Below, one piece after another: positions 8,023 through 17,306 of a stretch of DNA of 34,571 nt (positions within the stretch are counted from its first letter, which is position 1; every line of letters starts with the position of its first letter). The notes beneath the pieces were generated by a model. That model was not told the DNA's origin, did not search any database, and saw only the letters and a list, made by a program, of their open reading frames with translations. The stretch is taken from contig ABYL01000073.1 in the NCBI GenBank assembly GCA_000173575.1, positions 1 through 34,571 on the forward strand. The letters are read 5' to 3'. Both the position numbers and the translations under genes were made by a program. This stretch comes from Burkholderia sp. H160. GTDB lineage: Bacteria > Pseudomonadota > Gammaproteobacteria > Burkholderiales > Burkholderiaceae.

Positions 8023-8538
8023 TCAGAACTTCACCTTCGCCTGAAAACCAATCGTAAAGGGCAGATGATCCGATGGGATCGGCGGGATGAGGATGAAGTT
8101 CGCGCCGACGCGCTTGTATTCGACCATCACGATCGGCGCGACCACCGGGCCGATCGTGTGATTGCTGCCAAGGCCCCAGTTGCCGTAGTTATAGCCGGAG
8201 ATGATCCCGCCGATCGCCGCGATCCGCACGATGCCCCAATGCGCGAACTCGGGCGCCCAGACTCCGCCACCGTAGTAGGACGGCCGCCGCAGCGAGTTGC
8301 GAAAGCCGCCGGCCGTCAGCGCCCACTGGTTGTTCAGCCAGCATTCGACGCCAAGCCCGGGATTGAACTGCTCGAAGTGTGTATCGGGATCGGGATTGAT
8401 GTGATACGAGCCGAGCATCACGTCGCCCCAGATACCGCCGTCGCACCAGCCCGCATGTGCCGTGGAGACCGCCGCGAAGCTTGCGAAAAGCGCCACCGCG
8501 GCGCGTCGGATATTCTTGTTCATCTGCCTGACGTGCAT
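8023..8538 (-). CDS. Outer-membrane beta-barrel-like exported protein
   Basis: 171 residues. The ATG at 8538 is preceded by GGAG at five bases; an internal ATG at 8523 is the alternative. The signal peptide ends in AVSTAHA. The mature part has alternating aromatic/polar strands (LGSYHIN, LTAGGFRNS, IIMVEYKR type) and ends in FQAKVKF, with a terminal Phe as in Omp barrels. It contains GLGVECWLNNQWALTAGGFRNS, similar to PagP/PagL-sized eight-strand barrels and phage-era DUF proteins. I cannot assign an enzyme because no clear catalytic set is visible. It is a monocistronic unit. The 5' leader has a CACCGG/CCGGTG hairpin at 8553-8571. Confidence 0.65.
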   Translation of the reverse strand: MHVRQMNKNIRRAAVALFASFAAVSTAHAGWCDGGIWGDVMLGSYHINPDPDTHFEQFNPGLGVECWLNNQWALTAGGFRNSLRRPSYYGGGVWAPEFAHWGIVRIAAIGGIISGYNYGNWGLGSNHTIGPVVAPIVMVEYKRVGANFILIPPIPSDHLPFTIGFQAKVKF

Positions 8539-8788
8539 TATTTCTCCGTCACCGGTCGAGCGCCGGTGTCATGGTGTTCTGGCGATCCGCGTACCGCCCG
8601 TCGCGCACTGTACCTGAAGCCGCGCGGCCGATGTTGAAGACTCGCTCGGCCAGCCCGGCACGCGACGTGCCCCCGCGTGCCGGAACCGCCACGATAACGG
8701 AGAACCGATGGCGAGGTGATGAACAAGCGGTGAAGAAATTCGCGGCGCGCATCGCGCGCGCCGTCGGCGATAAACGTGGCAGGAACGT

Positions 8789-9268
8789 CTACAGACCGAG
8801 TTCGGACAGGCCAGGGTGATCGTCGGGCCGCCGACCGAGCGGCCAGCGATACAACCGGTCGGCTTCACGGATCGGCAGGTCGTTGATGCTCGCGTGACGC
8901 CGCGCCATCAGGCCATGCTCGTTGAACTCCCAGTTCTCGTTTCCGTACGAGCGGAACCAGTTATTCGAATCGTCGTGCCATTCGTATGCAAAGCGTACTG
9001 CGATGCGGTTGTCGGTGAACGCCCACAGTTCCTTGATCAGCCGATAGTCGAGCTCCTTGACCCACTTGCGGCGCAGAAAGCCCACGATCTCCGCGCGTCC
9101 GTGCACGAATTCCGCGCGATTGCGCCACACGCTATCCGGCGTGTACGCGAGCGATACGCGCTCGGGTTCGCGCGTGTTCCATGCGTCTTCCGCGGCGCGA
9201 ACTTTCTGGATCGCGGTGTCGCGCGTGAACGGCGGCAGCGGCGGACGGGTTTCGATCGTATCGGCCAT
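8789..9268 (-). CDS. DUF1348 (NTF2-like fold) family protein
   Basis: 159 residues from the ATG at 9268, with GGGAG six bases upstream. The sequence shows the DUF1348 pattern: [20 protein letters not shown], then [46 protein letters not shown], and [18 protein letters not shown]. Members are small cytosolic proteins with a SnoaL/NTF2-like cone fold. No reaction is firmly established. The gene lies 13 bp downstream of a TetR regulator on the same strand, so the two very probably form one operon controlled by that regulator. Confidence 0.88.
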   Translation of the reverse strand: MADTIETRPPLPPFTRDTAIQKVRAAEDAWNTREPERVSLAYTPDSVWRNRAEFVHGRAEIVGFLRRKWVKELDYRLIKELWAFTDNRIAVRFAYEWHDDSNNWFRSYGNENWEFNEHGLMARRHASINDLPIREADRLYRWPLGRRPDDHPGLSELGL

Positions 9269-9281
9269 GATGGCTCCCTGG

Positions 9282-9938
9282 TCAGGTAGTGGTCCGCCGG
9301 GATGGCGGCCGTTTGGTTGCGGCGGGTCTCGCTGCCGCATCGAGCAAGGTCTTCGCAACCGTTTGCGCGTCGAGCGCCGCATCGGCTTCGCCGCTTACGA
9401 GCGCCACCGCGATCGCGCCGTCGAGCAGCACAAGCCATTGACGCGCGAGCGGCGCCACGCGACGCGCATCGAGCGCCGCTTCCGCCGCAAACGCGTCGCA
9501 TTCGGCTCGCACGAAATCAAGCAGCCGTGCCTTGTGTTTGCGCGCGACGACGCGGATCGGGTCGTCGGCGGATTCGATTTCACCGGCCGCGTTCAGAAAC
9601 GCGCAGCCATGAAAATCCGCCGATACAAACCAGTCGCGCAGCACGTCGAACATGCCGAGCAGGCGTTGGCGCGCACTCTTGCCGTGCCGTTGCGTGCCGG
9701 CGATAAACCAGTTCATCCAGCGTTCGTCGCGCCGTTCGAGCGCGGCCGCGATCAGCGCATCTTTCGATTCGAAATGCGTGTAGAAGCTTTTGCGCGCGGT
9801 GCCGGACTGCCGCACGATCGCATCGACGCCGGTTGCATGGATGCCGCCAGCGTAGATCAGGGCCTCGGCAGCATCGAGCAGGCGTTCGCGTGCAGTGGCG
9901 GGTTGTGTCGGGTCGGTCGGGATCGCATCGTGTGTCAT
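9282..9938 (-). CDS. TetR/AcrR family transcriptional regulator
   Basis: 218 residues. The N-terminal helix-turn-helix (about 17-62) reads [20 protein letters not shown], then [27 protein letters not shown], the standard TetR DNA-binding signature. The C-terminal ligand-binding domain (about 80-200) is helical with the FHGCAFLNA motif common to the YxaF/LmrA-like subgroup. It is followed at 13 bp by the DUF1348 gene, and an inverted repeat just upstream of its start (9950-9963) is a likely operator. It therefore probably represses its own operon. The inducer is unknown. Confidence 0.9.
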   Translation of the reverse strand: MTHDAIPTDPTQPATARERLLDAAEALIYAGGIHATGVDAIVRQSGTARKSFYTHFESKDALIAAALERRDERWMNWFIAGTQRHGKSARQRLLGMFDVLRDWFVSADFHGCAFLNAAGEIESADDPIRVVARKHKARLLDFVRAECDAFAAEAALDARRVAPLARQWLVLLDGAIAVALVSGEADAALDAQTVAKTLLDAAARPAATKRPPSRRTTT

Positions 9939-9949
9939 GGGCGAAAGGT

Positions 9950-9963
9950 AGAACGATCATTCT
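9950..9963. promoter_or_regulatory. Probable TetR operator
   Basis: AGAACGATCATTCT is an imperfect palindrome (arms AGAAC/ATTCT around GATC) located 12 bp upstream of the tetR ATG. The position and symmetry fit autoregulation. No other TetR gene is nearby. Confidence 0.4.
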
Positions 9964-10048
9964 CCCATGTCAAGTTTTTCGTCGAGCCACGCGCTCGGGG
10001 CGCGCTTGCTGCTATCGTGATGGAGATCGCTCAACCGGAATCGCTTCG

Positions 10049-10699
10049 ATGAACCCGTCCTCCGTTCGCACCGTGTGGGTACGCGTGCTGCTCGCCGCAA
10101 CGCTGCTGAGCGCGATGGCCTGCACGCCCTTGCAGGTACTCACGCATTCGGTCAGTCAGAACGAAGCGCGCGTGCCGCCTGGGCGCTACGAGATCGATCA
10201 GGACCATACGAGCATCACGTTCGATATCGATCACTTCAAATACACGCGCTTTACGATGCGCTTCGATCGCAAGCAGGGGCAGCTCGACTGGAACGACGGC
10301 GGGCTCGATCGCAGCACGGCGTCGATCACGATCGACGCCGCGAGCATCAATACCAACGTGCCGCTGCTCGACAAGATGGTGAAGAGCGACAGCATGCTCG
10401 ATGTCGCGCGCTATCCGCAGATCCGCTTCGCGAGCACGCGTTTCGAGCGCACCGGCGACGCGCGCGGCACACTGAGCGGCGATCTGACGATCCGCGGTGT
10501 CACGCAGCCGGTCACGCTCGACGTCACGTTCAACGGCTTCGCGCCCGATCCGCTGACGAAGAAGGACACGCTCGGCTTTTCCGCGGACGGCCATTTCAGC
10601 CGCGCGAAGTTCGGTCTGGCGACGTGGTATCCCGCTGTCGGCGACGATATTCACGTGCGCATCCAGGCCGAATTCGTGAAAACGCCCGCAGGCGCATAA
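10049..10699 (+). CDS. YceI-like lipoprotein
   Basis: 216 residues. The signal sequence ends in LLSAMAC, an acceptable lipobox, so the protein is likely anchored in the envelope. The YceI fold follows: GRYEIDQDHTSITFDIDHFKYTRF, then GQLDWND, ASITIDAASINTNVPLLDKM, MLDVARYPQIRFASTRFE, GDLTIRGVTQPVTLDVTFNG, ending in GDDIHVRIQAEF. YceI proteins are small lipocalin-like barrels that bind isoprenoid-type amphiphiles. In many species they are periplasmic. The gene is divergent from tetR, with a 110-bp shared upstream region, so the TetR protein might also act here. Confidence 0.88.
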   Translation: MNPSSVRTVWVRVLLAATLLSAMACTPLQVLTHSVSQNEARVPPGRYEIDQDHTSITFDIDHFKYTRFTMRFDRKQGQLDWNDGGLDRSTASITIDAASINTNVPLLDKMVKSDSMLDVARYPQIRFASTRFERTGDARGTLSGDLTIRGVTQPVTLDVTFNGFAPDPLTKKDTLGFSADGHFSRAKFGLATWYPAVGDDIHVRIQAEFVKTPAGA

Positions 10700-10713
10700 G
10701 CGCGCTGCGGGCG
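10683..10713. terminator. Hairpin between convergent yceI-like gene and tdh
   Basis: CGCCCGCAG (10683-10691) pairs with CTGCGGGCG (10705-10713) around a 13-base loop, overlapping the YceI-like stop codon. There is no strong T-run, so termination is only suggested by position between convergent genes. Confidence 0.35.
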
Positions 10714-10740
10714 TGAGCTTTCAAACAGTGCCGTGCTAAT

Positions 10741-11772
10741 TCAGGCTGCGGTCCAGTCGAGAATTACCTTGCCGCTTTCGCCGGAGAGCATTGTCGCGAA
10801 GGCCTCCTGGTAATCGTCGACCTTGAAATGGTGCGTGAGGATAGGCGACAGATCGAGGCCGCTTTGCAACATCGCGACCATCTTGTACCAGGTCTCGAAC
10901 ATCTCGCGCCCATAAATGCCCCTGATTTCAAGGCCTTTGAAGATCACCTGGGTCCAGTCGATCGCGGTTTGCGCGGGCGGAATGCCGAGCAGTGCGATCT
11001 TGCCGCCGTGGTTCATCGCTTCGAGCATGCTCGTGAATGCGCTCGGCACGCCCGACATTTCAAGGCCGACGTCGAAGCCCTCGGTCATGTGCAGATCGTG
11101 CATCACGTCGTGCAGCGATTCGCGCGACACGTTCACCGCGCGCGTCGCGCCCATCTTGCGCGCAAGTTCGAGGCGATAGTCGTTGACGTCGGTGATCACA
11201 ACGTTGCGCGCGCCGACGTGCTTCGCGATCGCGACCGCCATGATGCCAATCGGCCCCGCGCCGGTAATCAGGACGTCCTCGCCGACGAGGTTGAACGACA
11301 GCGCCGTATGCGTCGCATTGCCGAACGGATCGAAGATCGCGGCGAGATCGTCGGAGATTTCGGGCGGGATCTTGAACGCGTTGAAGGCCGGAATCACCAG
11401 ATATTCGGCGAACGCACCTTCGCGATTCACGCCGACGCCGATCGTGTTGCGGCACAGATGGCGGCGGCCGGCGCGGCAGTTGCGGCAGAAGCCGCAGGTG
11501 ATGTGTCCTTCGCCCGACACGCGGTCGCCGATCGCAAAGCCGCGCACTTCCTGCCCCATCTCGACGATTTCGCCCACGTACTCATGGCCGACGTGCATCG
11601 GCACAGGAATCGTCTTTTGCGCCCAGTCGTCCCACTTCCAGATATGAATGTCGGTGCCGCAAATCGCGGTGCGCGTGATGCGGATCATCACGTCGTTATG
11701 GCCGACTTCGGGCTTCTTCACGTCCGTCAGTGTGAGGCCCGGTCCGCGTTCGAGTTTTGCCAATGCTTTCAT
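10741..11772 (-). CDS. tdh: L-threonine 3-dehydrogenase
   Basis: 343 residues from the ATG at 11772 (GGAG six bases upstream). The enzyme oxidises L-threonine to 2-amino-3-oxobutanoate with NAD+ in the cytosol. Visible features are the catalytic zinc region [11 protein letters not shown] and [10 protein letters not shown], the structural zinc loop [15 protein letters not shown] with four cysteines, the Rossmann segment [19 protein letters not shown], and [14 protein letters not shown] near the C-terminus. The length matches the family (341-343). It follows kbl with a 28-bp gap, so the two steps of threonine to glycine plus acetyl-CoA are encoded in one operon. Confidence 0.97.
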   Translation of the reverse strand: MKALAKLERGPGLTLTDVKKPEVGHNDVMIRITRTAICGTDIHIWKWDDWAQKTIPVPMHVGHEYVGEIVEMGQEVRGFAIGDRVSGEGHITCGFCRNCRAGRRHLCRNTIGVGVNREGAFAEYLVIPAFNAFKIPPEISDDLAAIFDPFGNATHTALSFNLVGEDVLITGAGPIGIMAVAIAKHVGARNVVITDVNDYRLELARKMGATRAVNVSRESLHDVMHDLHMTEGFDVGLEMSGVPSAFTSMLEAMNHGGKIALLGIPPAQTAIDWTQVIFKGLEIRGIYGREMFETWYKMVAMLQSGLDLSPILTHHFKVDDYQEAFATMLSGESGKVILDWTAA

Positions 11773-11800
11773 CTGCTTCTCCGTTCGAATCACGCGGCGA

Positions 11801-13006
<1,206 letters not shown>

Positions 13007-13143
13007 GAACGGGACTCCTGAGGGTAATGGCGCCCGCGTTCGCATGGGCGCAGCGAGCACGGACTGTTATAGTCGGCTGTCAGCTTTATCGGATATTTTC
13101 GTTTTTCCGAACTAAAATCCGGTATATCGAACAACTCTAAACG

Positions 13144-13782
13144 ATGGGTCAGGAAATGGCAAGTTCGGGTACACGCCGCGCCGCAGCCAATGCGGCGCCC
13201 ACTTCCGCTAGCGCTGCGGTACCGGCGAACGTGGCGCCGCCGCGCGTCGGCGAGCAGATTCAGCGGCTGCGCGCCGAGCGGCGCATGACGCTCGACGATC
13301 TGTCGCGTGCGGCCGGCGTGTCGAAATCGATGCTGTCGGAAATCGAACGCGACAAGGCCAATCCGACGATCGCGGTCGCGTGGCGGCTGACCAACGCGCT
13401 CGGCGTGAGCCTCGATTCGCTGTTTGCGCAGCCTAAGCCGCCTGAGGTGATTGCCGTTTCCGGTCCGCACGATATTCCTACGCTAAGCGGTCATGACGCG
13501 AAATACCAGTTGCGCGTGTGGGGGCCGATCGAGCTGGCCGGCAAGTTCGAGTGGTACGAGTTGACGCTGCAAGCGGGCGGAGCGCTGGTGTCGAACGCGC
13601 ACGAGCCTGGCACGCGCGAGCATCTGACCGTGCTGCACGGCTCGATCGAAATCGAGGCGGCCGGCGCAACGAAGCGGCTCAAGGTCGCCGACACCGCACG
13701 CTATGTCGCGGACGAGCCGCACGCGATCCGCAACGTCGGCAAGGGTGAGGCGAAAGCGCTGCTGGTCGTGATTCACGGCTAG
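13144..13782 (+). CDS. XRE-family regulator with C-terminal cupin domain
   Basis: 212 residues. After a low-complexity N-terminal tail (about 1-35), a helix-turn-helix occupies about 36-95 (VGEQIQRLRAERRMTLDDLS, then AGVSKSMLSEIERDKANPT, the HipB/XRE type). A cupin fold follows (about 125-210, with EWYELTLQAGG, HEPGTREHLTVLHGS and ADEPHAIRNVGKG). XRE-cupin proteins sense small amino-acid-type ligands in the cupin. The gene is divergent from kbl-tdh across an AT-rich intergenic region, so control of threonine degradation is the simplest inference. No ribosome site better than AACG before this ATG was found; an ATG at 13156 is possible. Confidence 0.88.
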   Translation: MGQEMASSGTRRAAANAAPTSASAAVPANVAPPRVGEQIQRLRAERRMTLDDLSRAAGVSKSMLSEIERDKANPTIAVAWRLTNALGVSLDSLFAQPKPPEVIAVSGPHDIPTLSGHDAKYQLRVWGPIELAGKFEWYELTLQAGGALVSNAHEPGTREHLTVLHGSIEIEAAGATKRLKVADTARYVADEPHAIRNVGKGEAKALLVVIHG

Positions 13783-13859
13783 CGCGCCGGCTGGCGGGGT
13801 ATTGGCACGCTACTGGCACGGTTCGCGACGCGTAGGCCTTTTGGCCAGGTTGCGCCCGG

Positions 13860-13879
13860 TACTGTATGTTTGTACAGTA
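13860..13879 (+). promoter_or_regulatory. SOS box (LexA operator) over a promoter
   Basis: TACTGTATGTTTGTACAGTA fits the CTGT-N8-ACAG LexA consensus, with symmetrical TA flanks as in the strongest E. coli boxes. It spans the spacer and -10 of a candidate promoter: TTGCGC at 13850-13855, a 17-bp spacer, TACAGT at 13873-13878. It ends 23 bp before the ATG of the gene at 13903, so LexA should block that promoter. Confidence 0.8.
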
Positions 13880-13902
13880 TCACGTGTCGATTGGAGCCGA
13901 GA

Positions 13903-14313
13903 ATGAACAACCTGAAAGCCGACCCTACCGATCAAACTCTCGCCGCGCTGCGCTACCAGACCGCCGCGCGCGATCTCGAACATATCGTGCGCAGCATCGC
14001 CGCGCGTTACATCGTCCAGCAGGTGCCGCTCACGTGGCGTCTGCTGCATGCCATCGAAGCCGAGGCGCTGGCCGACCTCGGTTTTGCCAGCCGGCACGAC
14101 GCGCTGATGCACGGGCTGTTCCAGCGTCCGTCCGATCTGCCCTATCCAGAAACCGATGATGGCGTGGATTTCGGCGCCTCCACTGCGTTGCCGGCCGTCT
14201 TCGCGTTTGCTGTCAATGCGTACGAAGAAGCCGCGCGGCAAGCGCTGCATCGTGCGGCGCAGCCTCTGGCTGCCGATGCGCCGCTAAAGCGTGCGCGGGC
14301 GTGGGGCGGCTGA
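13903..14313 (+). CDS. SOS-controlled hypothetical protein
   Basis: 136 residues from the ATG at 13903 (GGAG seven bases upstream). The sequence is largely helical: TLAALRYQTAARDLEHIVRSI, then VPLTWRLLHAIEAEALADLG, and FAFAVNAYEEAARQALHRAA near the end. There is no signal peptide, membrane segment or motif I recognise. The striking feature is the near-perfect LexA box directly over its promoter, which implies induction by DNA damage. It lies 115 bp before a degenerate tyrosine recombinase and close to the replicon origin. A role in restraining replication or segregation under damage is possible but not shown. Confidence 0.8.
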   Translation: MNNLKADPTDQTLAALRYQTAARDLEHIVRSIAARYIVQQVPLTWRLLHAIEAEALADLGFASRHDALMHGLFQRPSDLPYPETDDGVDFGASTALPAVFAFAVNAYEEAARQALHRAAQPLAADAPLKRARAWGG

Positions 14314-14428
14314 TGACATCCTCACGGGGTAATGAATCGGATCTTCATCGATTCTTCGGGGTCGGCCTGGCACCGGTTAGCGCCTACAATAGGCGAATCG
14401 ACCGGCGCAACTAACGGAAGGAATGCCC

Positions 14429-15511
14429 ATGTCTCCCCCTCATCTGTCCGACCCCGTTCCCCGTCCCGCGCCTTCTACCGATCTGTTCGATCAGCAACGC
14501 GAAGACTGGCGTCGCGACCCGCAGATCGCGTTCGATGCCTGGCTCGCGAAACAGCATTTCCGTCGCTCTTCCGCGTTGGTCTATCAGGCTCAGTGGGGCC
14601 AGTTTCTCGACTGGCTCGGCACGCGGCAACAAAGCCTCGCGACCGTCGACACGCCCGCAATCGCCGAATTCGTCGCCAGCCTCGAAATCCGTAGAACGCA
14701 ACGGATCCGCTATTTGCGGCTCATCGAACGCGTGCTCGATCATGTGCGCGAGATCGAATCGGCGTCGACCAACCCGGCTCGCTTCATTGCTCAGGATGGC
14801 GAAGCAGCCTGGCGCAATGCGCGCGACAATGAGCCGACCGGATTTCTTACGCATGAGGAACGCACTGCATTGATCGCGCGGTTGTTTGCGCCGCTGCCGG
14901 CGTCGTCTCGCGCGCAGCGCTGGAGAGAGCGGCGCGATCGCGCGTTGATCGCCGTATTTCTGGGCGGCGGACTGAAGACAGGTGAAGCGGGTGCTCTCAC
15001 GGTTAGTTGCGTGAAAGCAGGCTCGCCGTGGGTCACGATCGAGTCCGCGAATCCGATGCTGACACGGCGCACGCGGCTCGCGCCGTTCGCGACGGCGATT
15101 CTCGACGCCTGGCTCGCTGAACGTCGGCTAACAGAGCTCGCCGGCGATCTCGTGTTTCCCGCGTCGCCGTCCGGCCGTCCGATGCACAAGGCCACGATGC
15201 TGCGCGCGGTGGACGCGCTGGTCGATGCCGCTGGGATCGCCGCATCGCGCCAATCACGCGCGAGTCCGCAGACCTTGCGCAACACGTTTGCGGCGGACCT
15301 GTTCGAGAGCGGGGTAGAAGCCGAACAGGTCGGTCAATGGCTCGGCTTCGTGCAGGCGGTGTCCGCGAACCGGCTATATCGTGCTTGGCAAACGTGGAGC
15401 GATCAGCAGGATTCGCCTGCGACCAACGAGCCGGATCCGGCGGCGGCTCCGTTGGCCGAACCTCGACGCGACGGGCGTTTGACGAGGAAAACGGGAGCCG
15501 GCGAGCCCTGA
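14429..15511 (+). CDS. Tyrosine-recombinase-family protein, catalytic residues degenerate
   Basis: 360 residues from the ATG at 14429, with GGAAGG at good spacing (an ATG at 14423 directly abuts the SD). The N-terminal SAM-like domain (about 30-130) contains QIAFDAWLAKQHFRRSSALV and FLDWLGTRQQSL. The C-terminal domain (about 165-320) has RDRALIAVFLGGGLKTGEAG and SPQTLRNTFAADLFESGVEA, then QWLGF and NRLYRAW. Against XerD, Arg I is Lys183, His II is Gln281 and His III/Trp is Phe307. Only Arg284 and the candidate nucleophile Tyr317 remain. Strand exchange is therefore doubtful, and a DNA-binding or architectural role is more likely. A -10-like TACAAT at 14385-14390 suggests its own promoter. Two iterons overlap its stop codon. 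Confidence 0.85.
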   Translation: MSPPHLSDPVPRPAPSTDLFDQQREDWRRDPQIAFDAWLAKQHFRRSSALVYQAQWGQFLDWLGTRQQSLATVDTPAIAEFVASLEIRRTQRIRYLRLIERVLDHVREIESASTNPARFIAQDGEAAWRNARDNEPTGFLTHEERTALIARLFAPLPASSRAQRWRERRDRALIAVFLGGGLKTGEAGALTVSCVKAGSPWVTIESANPMLTRRTRLAPFATAILDAWLAERRLTELAGDLVFPASPSGRPMHKATMLRAVDALVDAAGIAASRQSRASPQTLRNTFAADLFESGVEAEQVGQWLGFVQAVSANRLYRAWQTWSDQQDSPATNEPDPAAAPLAEPRRDGRLTRKTGAGEP

Positions 15512-15550
15512 AAAGCCTCACCTTCGCGGTCCCGAATTTCCTCACCTTTG
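15506..15550 (-). repeat. Two inverted iterons at the 3' end of the recombinase-like gene
   Basis: On the minus strand 15524-15506 reads AAGGTGAGGCTTTTCAGGG and 15550-15530 carries AAAGGTGAGGAAATTCGGGA. Both match the origin iteron consensus but face the opposite way. The first includes the stop codon of the upstream gene. They lie between the convergent recombinase-like and kfrA-like genes, 1.6 kb from the main field. Confidence 0.85.
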
Positions 15551-15578
15551 AGGTTTTTTCCGTTGTGTTGCCCGTCTG

Positions 15579-16811
15579 TCATTGACGCATCGTGTTGACG
15601 GAGCGGGACAACGGCGCGGTGGACGCATCGTTCGACAGAAACTGTTTCACCGCCGCGAGCCTGGATTCGCCGGGGCCGGACGAGTGCTCACATTCCGGGC
15701 ACAGCAGTTCGAAACGGTGACCGACCTGCGATAGCTCCGGCTCACCTTCCTCGCATTTCGGGCAGCGCGCGGGCAGCGTCACGTGGCCGTCCGCCGCGGT
15801 GCCGATCGCGCCCAACTCTTCGCTCGTGAGCCGTCCGTCGCTGACGAGCGAGCATAGCAGCACGGCGATGGCCGGATCGATGCCCTGCTGGCCACGCAGC
15901 ATGACGACCTCTTTCGTCAGTGCGTCGACTTCGTCCGACTGCTCGCGCAGTTGCGCTTCGAGCCGGTCCGCGCGGGCTTTGGCTGCGGCAATCTGCTGAA
16001 TGAACTCGAATTCCTTTCGGCTCGCATCCCGCACGCCGGACTGATACGTCGCGGCCATGCTGCGCAGCGAGTCGAGTTCGACCAGCATCGGCTTGACGCG
16101 CCGCTCCGCTTCGGCGACCGCATCCTTGATCTGCTGTGCATAGTGTTCGGTGCTTTGCCGCAATTCGACGTGCAACGCGTCGATCCGGTCGCGCAACGCG
16201 GCATTGGTGGTCTGCTCGCTCTCGAGCCGCTGCCTGAGCGCCTCGTTTTCCTGATCGAGCCGACGCGTCGTTGCCTGCAAGCCTTCGAGATGGACGCTGC
16301 CGTGCGTGGTTGCGCTCGATAGCTGGGTTTCGAGTGCGCGAACCCGCTCCCACGCGGCTTCGGCGCGCGCTTCGCTGCGCCTGATCGCGTCGTCGGCTGC
16401 GTCGCGGCGAATTTCGGCGTCACGCACGCGCTGGTCGGCGGCGCTGATCTGCGCGCGGATTTCTTCGCGCTCGCCTTCGAGCGCCGCTTTGGCCTCTACG
16501 ACCGCTTCCTCGAAGAGCGCGCCCAGCAGCTCGCCGGCCCGATCCTCGAGTGCCTTCGGAATGGCGCCTGCACCCACCTTGACCCGCGACACGTTGCGGA
16601 TGCGCTCCCAGAAATGATCGATGTCTTTCGGGATGTCGCTCGCGCTCCCGGTCTGCGTCAGGTCGCGCACGGCCGCCATCGACGGTCGGATGCCGAGATC
16701 GAAGAAGAGCCGCTTGCATGCATGCAGCGACAGATCCTGCCGGCGTACGCCCTGAGCGCGCATTATTTCAAGCTCATCGCGAATGGCTTGCCGCTCCTGA
16801 TCCAGATTCAT
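15579..16811 (-). CDS. KfrA-like DNA-binding coiled-coil protein with zinc ribbon
   Basis: 410 residues. GAGG is five bases before the ATG. The N-terminal domain (about 5-75, RDELEIMRAQGVRRQDLSLH, then GIRPSMAAVRDLTQTGSASD and DIDHFWERIRN) matches the KfrA_N DNA-binding domain known from IncP-type plasmids. A long Glu/Arg/Ala-rich coiled coil follows (about 85-310), as in KfrA, which binds its own promoter and helps plasmid stability. A C-terminal zinc ribbon with Cys350, Cys353, Cys371 and Cys374 (CPKCEEGEPE, LLCPECEHSS) is an addition I do not know from classical KfrA. The gene is divergent from repA across the origin, and its promoter lies at the edge of the origin DNA. Confidence 0.85.
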   Translation of the reverse strand: MNLDQERQAIRDELEIMRAQGVRRQDLSLHACKRLFFDLGIRPSMAAVRDLTQTGSASDIPKDIDHFWERIRNVSRVKVGAGAIPKALEDRAGELLGALFEEAVVEAKAALEGEREEIRAQISAADQRVRDAEIRRDAADDAIRRSEARAEAAWERVRALETQLSSATTHGSVHLEGLQATTRRLDQENEALRQRLESEQTTNAALRDRIDALHVELRQSTEHYAQQIKDAVAEAERRVKPMLVELDSLRSMAATYQSGVRDASRKEFEFIQQIAAAKARADRLEAQLREQSDEVDALTKEVVMLRGQQGIDPAIAVLLCSLVSDGRLTSEELGAIGTAADGHVTLPARCPKCEEGEPELSQVGHRFELLCPECEHSSGPGESRLAAVKQFLSNDASTAPLSRSVNTMRQ

Positions 16812-17100
16812 GTCTACCTCGATGTTGCTCGAATTGGATTGATCATAACAATTTACGTAGTATTTGCTACCGATTTATGAGTGGCGAACGGATTGGCGTA
16901 TACGGACGGGCTTTGACAGAGGAATCGCAGTCGTAAACACGCGTATACCGGTTTTTTCCGTGAAACAAAACGAAGAATAGCTAATAAGCCTTTGTATTAG
17001 AAGCGCTTTGTTCGTTTTCCCCATGATTGCGGACTGTTTCACGATGAAAACGCTATGGCGGCTGGGGTTTAGGACCCGTGTGTCACGGGGCTCGCGGGGT

Positions 17101-17306
17101 AAAAGGCTAGAGAGTAATAAAAGTAAACACCTTTGAACCCTTGTTAAAAACGTTAACGCTCCGGCAATCCCTTATCTGGCGGGGGTTTCAGCCGAGCAAG
17201 GTGAAACTTTGCGGGAGACTTGGTGAGGGTCTGCGGGAAACTCGAGTGATGGGGTTCGGGGAGGTTGGTGAGCGGGTCCGGGACGGAACGTGAGCGGGTT
17301 CAGGAA
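17101..17306 (+). other. Candidate origin core: AT-rich unwinding element plus phased iterons
   Basis: 17101-17160 is about 33% G+C (20 of 60 bases by hand) in a high-GC genome. It is followed by five degraded iterons whose GTGA cores begin at 17201, 17223, 17246, 17268 and 17290, a regular 22-bp spacing close to two helical turns. Helically phased initiator sites beside an AT-rich tract are the usual core of iteron origins. The rest of the field is irregularly spaced. Confidence 0.5.

Noticed and set aside
15720-15760. CTCACCTTCCTCGCATTTCGG inside the kfrA-like gene as another iteron
   Set aside because: The halves do not have the correct order or spacing compared with the iteron consensus. 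It lies in the zinc-ribbon codons.
17035-17052. TGTTTCACGATGAAAACG, resembling the chromosome 1 type parS (TGTTNCACGTGAAACA)
   Set aside because: An extra base breaks the central palindrome and the 3' arm is imperfect. Only the TTTATGCGCATAAA class is exact in this window.
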